Source: Marchantia polymorpha subsp. ruderalis (Eukaryota > Streptophyta > Marchantiopsida > Marchantiales > Marchantiaceae). From it: 64,000 nt of DNA. Positions within the stretch are counted from its first letter, which is position 1; each line of letters begins with the position of its first letter. Of this stretch, positions 63,631-64,000 are shown in pieces. The notes beneath the pieces are model-generated. The model was not told the origin of the DNA. It did not search any database and was given only the letters and a program-made list of their open reading frames with translations. Position numbers and translations under genes: made by a program. The DNA lies in assembly GCA_037833965.1 (NCBI GenBank), contig AP031357.1, positions 17,318,001-17,382,000 on the forward strand. Reading direction: 5' to 3'.

Positions 63631-64000
63631 CAATCATTGATCAGCAAGATTTGTTTTGCAGTTTGAGGCGAAGGACGACCGGTAATTACTGAAACTTCAT
63701 CTGGAGATTCGATGAAATTACTCGATACTCTTGTCTTCGTGGTAAGAAATATTTTCCACTACCTTTCCCTGCGTTTCAAAATCTCAAATTGGCAAATTAG
63801 TAATTTCAGTCGAGCACGTAGTTTAGAATGACGAATGCTACGAGAACATGACTCAAGTCAGATGTAAGGTGGATGGAGACAGAATGGAAAGGCGTCATGT
63901 TCTTCCTCCGGTTTGTGAGAAAGTACCGTAGTTTGAACTCTTATAGGTTTCAAACATTGTGCAGTAGTTTGAGGTCCAGTACCTATCTGTGTGCGATCTC
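63631..64000. other. Window end, no gene recognised
   Basis: No feature recognised in the last 370 bases. Confidence 0.4.

Overview
This is a eukaryotic nuclear window, almost certainly from a land plant and probably from a non-flowering one; a bryophyte or liverwort would fit. The evidence is split genes with GT-AG introns, plant-type orthologues (a chloroplast-type Shewanella-like phosphatase and a plant-like TMEM245), Copia, LINE and pogo-type elements, and a MAD3/BUB1 checkpoint gene that keeps every module in one gene. The exact taxon is inference. I see no rRNA, tRNA or CRISPR array.

Layout. 1-1487: 3' part of an unrecognised, GC-rich, intronless gene (+). 2608-6701: SLP-type protein phosphatase (-, 9 exons). 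6702-11503: GC- and CT-rich upstream DNA, then gene-poor sequence with a perfect hairpin. 11504-14131: a 7-exon gene model (+, 307 aa) that I do not recognise. 14800-17577: TMEM245-like membrane protein (-, 2 exons). 17578-25931: no recognisable gene, with an extremely AT-rich core at about 22.2-25.2 kb. 25932-35271: MADBUB spindle-checkpoint gene (+, about 26 exons). 36883-39106: alpha-carbonic-anhydrase-family gene (+, 7 exons) lacking one zinc ligand. 40855-41757: deleted pogo/Tigger-type element. 43590-47511: methionine aminopeptidase 2 (+, 12 exons). From 48.4 kb to the end the window is repeats: a minisatellite, a decayed LINE (-) carrying a nested pogo/Tigger-type insertion, a 350-bp tandem repeat apparently split by a solo LTR, a 77-bp duplication, a ~220-bp diverged tandem array, and a complete but decayed Copia retrotransposon (-) with LTRs, target-site duplication and primer-binding site.

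The host genes do not form a pathway; they are independently transcribed housekeeping genes. Gene models were built by hand from splice consensus, reading phase and family similarity, and all exon phases were checked for consistency. The most notable biology is in the checkpoint gene: KEN1, TPR, ABBA-KEN2-ABBA cassette, GLEBS and kinase all occur in one protein, and a single large exon adds a repeated series of ABBA-like CDC20-binding motifs. Also notable are the aspartate replacing the first zinc histidine in the carbonic anhydrase, and PCNA-box-like tails kept by two unrelated transposase remnants.
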